Positions 61,077 to 64,000 of a DNA stretch of 64,000 bases are shown one piece after another. The stretch lies in NCBI GenBank assembly GCA_022606425.2, contig JAHDVF020001374.1:124001-188000 (forward strand), in the 5' to 3' direction. The first letter of the stretch is position 1; each line of letters opens with the position of its first letter. Origin of the DNA: Lepidostoma basale. Taxonomy: Eukaryota > Arthropoda > Insecta > Trichoptera > Lepidostomatidae. The position numbers were made by a program, and so were the translations under genes. A model generated the notes under the pieces. The model did not search any database. It worked only from the letters and a program-made list of their open reading frames with translations, and was not told the DNA's origin.

Positions 61077-61826
61077 TCTCTTAACCTGCCTGGTCGAGAG
61101 CGGGACCTAGACGATTACCCGTAAGGCCGGTTGATCCGAGGTTCACGAGAAAAATAGAACCAATCAAAACCATCCTATATATTTTATCAGTGCTGTGCAA
61201 GTACTGTATTATACAATAATATATTATACTTAAAAACAACACGAAAAAATTAAATCCAGGTCTCTTCATTTTCGTATATTCATCACGTCCAATGCCGTTG
61301 AATCTTGTTGCTGCTCAACACATTGCAATAAATTGACTGCTTTTCTTCGTCTTTAATATTATAGGCCGGTTAATCCAATGGCTTGGTTGATCTAAGGCCG
61401 GTTAAAGGTCCATTTACACTGGATAGTCATCAGCCGATACCAACACGTCACGGGTTTGCGTTGAGCAAATAATCATTTCGTCTGTTTGATAGTGTCTTGT
61501 GACTTTTAATTAATGCCGATTCCGTTCATATTATATTTAAATTCTGACATAATCGTCTTCTCCATGGCTAATTTAAATGGTTGTAAAAACGGTATTCTGT
61601 AAAAAATAATTATATACTGTAGGAAACACATCCTGAAAAATATTGATCATTTTTATTAAGTGTCAATTTTATGTAGGTAGGTGCTTTCTTCGGCAACCCT
61701 CGACGGCGATTTTATTATGGCATTTGAGATAACGAATCAGTGAGATTCAAGGCTATTTTTATCGTGACGTGTCGGTATCGGCTGATGACTGTCCATTGTA
61801 AATGGACCTTTAGAGGGGTTTATCTG
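61077..61826. mobile_element. pogo/Tigger-like element with a nested MITE
   Basis: TA-CAGTGTAACTTCTCTTAAC at the left and GAGGGGTTTATCTG-TA at the right (10 of 14 bases complementary). Internal 'ggccggttgatccgaggttc' and 'ggccggttaatccaatggct' are typical of subterminal pogo-like sequence. It is interrupted at 61404 by the element 61405-61810. Confidence 0.65.
61405..61810. mobile_element. MITE with ~45-bp terminal inverted repeats
   Basis: Left AAGGTCCATTTACACTGGAT, AGTCATCAGCCGATACC. Right GGTATCGGCTGATGACTGTC, CATTGTAAATGGACCTT. TA flanks at 61403-61404 and 61811-61812. 406 bp, no coding. It is younger than the pogo-like element around it. Confidence 0.87.
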
Positions 61827-61829
61827 TAT

Positions 61830-62240
61830 TTAATTACAATACTTGAGTAGGAATAATTACAAACAATTTGACAACAACAACAAACAAACTGACTTAATAA
61901 GCTATAGCGATAGCATCGTTACATCGGTTCTCAAGCATCGTCTTATAATCTGACCCTAGGGTATTCTTACAGCACATTACGAGGTTGCTACACGGAAAAC
62001 ATTAAGTATTTACGTCTTGAATGTACACTTAATTCTGTTTTTACGCGGTGAATACTTTTTGCAGAATATCGCGTAGAAAGGAAAGTATGTTATTATATAT
62101 GAAATAGGAATTCCTTTTGTATAAAAATCACTTCATGGTAGAAATCGTTACACAAATTATTGTTTACTTGCAATTCACTATATTCAAATTATGAAAACAC
62201 GCCATAAATTAAAAAAAAACTAAAATAAATAAATATACAG
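61830..62240. other. no gene recognised
   Basis: AT-rich and unassigned. Confidence 0.4.
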
Positions 62241-62312
62241 GTATATTGTTTGTCTTATTATTTTTTATATACTTTGTATATACAACACTTACTATATTTT
62301 TTTTTAAATTAC

Positions 62313-62355
62313 ATATCAGACATGTTTCGAACAACCGGTCCTTCTTCAGTGATAC
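62313..62355 (-). ncRNA. hammerhead ribozyme motif
   Basis: Minus strand: TATCA | CTGAAGA | A | GGACCGGTTGTTC | GAAACATGTC | TGATA. Core and stems I and III are intact. Stem II (GGAC/GTTC) has one G-U pair. Confidence 0.75.
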
Positions 62356-62535
62356 ATATTATAAAGATAAATATTTAAAATTGTTAACAAATGTGATCAG
62401 TTTTAACAGATGTTATAAAAAATTATTTTGGTAATAAATAAAAAAAATGCAAAATTAAACTTTATGACATCTGTCAAAACTGATCATATTTGTAAACAAT
62501 TTTATAATATTTTAAATATGTATCTTTATAATATG

Positions 62536-62577
62536 TATCACTGAAGAAGGACCGGTTGTCTGAAACATGGCTGATAT
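62536..62577 (+). ncRNA. hammerhead-like motif, cleavage triplet altered
   Basis: TATCA | CTGAAGA | A | GGACCGGTTGTCT | GAAACATGGC | TGATA. U16.1 is G in the GTC triplet and stem II loses its closing pair, so it is likely inactive. Confidence 0.65.
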
Positions 62578-62728
62578 ATAATTTAATTTTTTTTCAAGTT
62601 AGTGTTGTATATACGAAGTATATAAAAAGAAAAAGACAAATAAAACATCTACAACACAAAGTACGGCGAACATTGAAGAAATATATATTAGTTCGTATAA
62701 TGTACTTGATTTTTGAATTTTGACTTTG

Positions 62729-62770
62729 TTACTCTGATGAAACTCTGTTCGGAGGGAAACCAGTCGGTAG
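62729..62770 (+). ncRNA. hammerhead-like motif (CTGATGA, GAAACCAGTC)
   Basis: TTACT | CTGATGA | AA | CTC-TGTTCG-GAG | G | GAAACCAGTC | GGTAG. Stem I gives five pairs (two G-U). The core is consensus. Stem II is short, stem III imperfect. Family of 3262-3425 and 31637-31674. Confidence 0.6.
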
Positions 62771-62784
62771 TTAAAAAAAATAAA

Positions 62785-63055
62785 CTAACTAAAGAAATCC
62801 GATGTGAAAGGCAGAAGGACTAAACTGCCAAACTGTTATTTCCTGACATATTTCTTTTGGTACCTCAACATTCACACTTCGTGTCATTCATGCACGTCGA
62901 TTTTTCCGACTCCTCACGTGGCCGACATTTAATCGTGCCACCTTTTTTTGGATCTTCTTCTATTTCTAATTTTACTAACGTCATACATATACTTTCTTTA
63001 CCATTATTTCTTCATTCATTCTTTCCAAGGATCCAAAACCAAATGTTTAAGATTT
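62785..63055 (-). mobile_element. LINE 3' tail (hairpin family)
   Basis: 'aaactaactaaagaaatccg', 'tgtgaaaggcagaaggacta' then the reverse complement of the CMN..EV / RSRKNRRA C-terminus ('gcacgtcgatttttccgact', 'cctcacgtggccgacattta'). The hairpin is degraded. Confidence 0.72.
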
Positions 63056-63395
63056 AACTAACTAACTAATTATCACGCTTTTTAACCGGAGAGGTAGGCA
63101 GAATGGAAGGACTGCCATACTGTTCTGTCCTGATATACATCTCTAGATTCCTCTACATTCGTTCATCGTTACATGCACGCTCGTCGATTTTACGTCGACG
63201 TCTTTAAGTATTTGATAATTTGCGTTATGCTATGCTTCTCTTCATCTTTCATGGCTTATATTTCCACTCACACTGCTTGTATACAACATTTGAACCATTC
63301 TTCTCTCGTCCATTCGTTCAACATGTCTAAATCAACTCAGAGATCCTTTGTTATTTTTACTGTGCTCAATGTTACTATCAAATCATAAACATACC
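63056..63395 (-). mobile_element. LINE 3' tail (hairpin family), second copy
   Basis: 'aactaactaactaattatca', 'cgctttttaaccggagaggt', then the same C-terminus, decayed, and upstream coding at 63280-63380 ('caacatgtctaaatcaactc'). Confidence 0.7.
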
Positions 63396-63644
63396 CGTTT
63401 TTACGTATTTAGAACGAATAAACGATGAAAAATTTCATAATATCTGAATTTTATTTATTTCGAGTGCCTTTCAATTAACCTTCGTTTTGTGCAATAATTA
63501 CTGTGTTGATACCAGAACATTCAATAAAATAAACATATTGCGTTGACTTGGGCCTATGCATCGTATGAGAGTTTGGAGCTCCCAGTAACTTTAATGTAAT
63601 GTAATTTTATACAGAAGAGCTAAGAAGTAGACCAATATTTCGAT

Positions 63645-63825
63645 GGTGAGAGGATGCACGTCGATTTCTCCGACTCCTCACGTTGCCGACATTTATTCGT
63701 GCTACGGTTTTCTTCTATTTCTTGTTCCACCAACGTCATACGAGAACATATACTTTTTTACCATTATTTCTTCATTCATTCTTTCCGAGTGTTCAAAACA
63801 AAATGTTTAGGAGTTTTTAACTAGA
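63645..63825 (-). mobile_element. LINE fragment (hairpin family)
   Basis: 'tgcacgtcgatttctccgac', 'tcctcacgttgccgacattt', 'attcgtgctacggttttctt' matches 62890-62990 almost base for base, suggesting a local duplication or a third copy. Confidence 0.72.
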
Positions 63826-63839
63826 CAGACTGTCAGCCC

Positions 63840-64000
63840 CTAGAGCAACAAAACTGGATGGTGGAAGCCAAAGATGTGACTGAGATGTATCTAAAAGGAA
63901 GCTAAGACACACCAACAGTTGTATGGCTGAATTTGATGACGACTCAGTCTTCTTTCCCCTCGCCTCTTCCCGTTACTCGGGGTCGGCTTTTCTTATCATT
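63840..64000 (+). mobile_element. possible LINE scrap at window end
   Basis: 'cctcttcccgttactcgggg', 'tcggcttttct' looks like the reverse-oriented start of another LINE tail. Too short to classify. Confidence 0.35.

Larger units (their letters stand above)
62245..62690. repeat. ~440-bp foldback carrying two hammerheads
   Basis: Left arm 'tttgtcttattattttttat', 'atactttgtatatacaacac', then a minus hammerhead at 62313-62355. Right arm: a plus hammerhead at 62536-62577, then 'gtgttgtatatacgaagtat', 'ataaaaagaaaaagacaaat'. The right end continues 'acatctacaacacaaagtac', as in 50880. Confidence 0.87.

Overview
This window is animal nuclear DNA, very AT-rich outside a few GC-rich exons, and almost certainly from an insect. 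The order is not settled. The evidence is spliced exons with GT-AG introns, tRNA-derived SINEs, non-LTR retrotransposon debris, and piggyBac, pogo/Tigger and mariner-type ends. No operons, bacterial signals or CRISPR arrays were seen.

The one host gene I can support is choline O-acetyltransferase (ChAT) on the + strand. Seven consecutive internal exons lie between 46562 and 55687, and their phases agree across every junction. They encode about 434 residues, from the N-terminal acyltransferase signature through the catalytic-histidine segment to the SPDAFIQ region. The 5' exons and the C-terminal exons are outside the window or unrecognised. The last intron runs at least 8.3 kb to the window end. 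No vesicular acetylcholine transporter coding sequence was seen in the 46.5 kb upstream.

The rest is layered mobile DNA. (1) LINE 3' ends, mostly 5'-truncated and frameshifted, in at least five sequence types. One type ends in a CCCC-TTCG-GGGG-like hairpin and an AACT/AGTT microsatellite tail. (2) A tRNA-derived SINE family with about nine copies and two different 3' tails, and a second SINE-like family that appears to share its 3' end with a LINE. (3) DNA transposons: a 611-bp piggyBac derivative nested in another inverted-repeat element, a 396-bp mariner-type deletion derivative, two hAT-like MITEs, and three pogo/Tigger-like elements, two of which are nested with another repeat. (4) The most unusual layer is many short modules of the form CTGANGA - N - stem II - GAAA - short palindrome - (G)TC/TT. 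They match a type-I hammerhead ribozyme with a minimal stem III, as described for Penelope-like retroelements. They occur in at least six sequence-distinct families on both strands, commonly as head-to-head inverted pairs or at the tip of long foldbacks. Several lie inside ChAT introns.

Layout: 1-8.4 kb, AT-rich DNA with small DNA transposons; 8.4-9.3 kb, nested piggyBac; 9.6-12.7 kb, LINE/SINE/pogo nest; 13.9-18.3 kb, LINE tails and palindromes; 19-24 kb, SINEs, a LINE reverse-transcriptase C-terminus and hammerhead pairs; 24.4-46.5 kb, hammerhead foldbacks, LINE tails and a 127-bp-arm palindrome; 46.5-55.7 kb, ChAT exons separated by repeat-filled introns; 55.7-64 kb, ChAT intron or downstream DNA with pogo-like elements, LINE tails and another hammerhead foldback.
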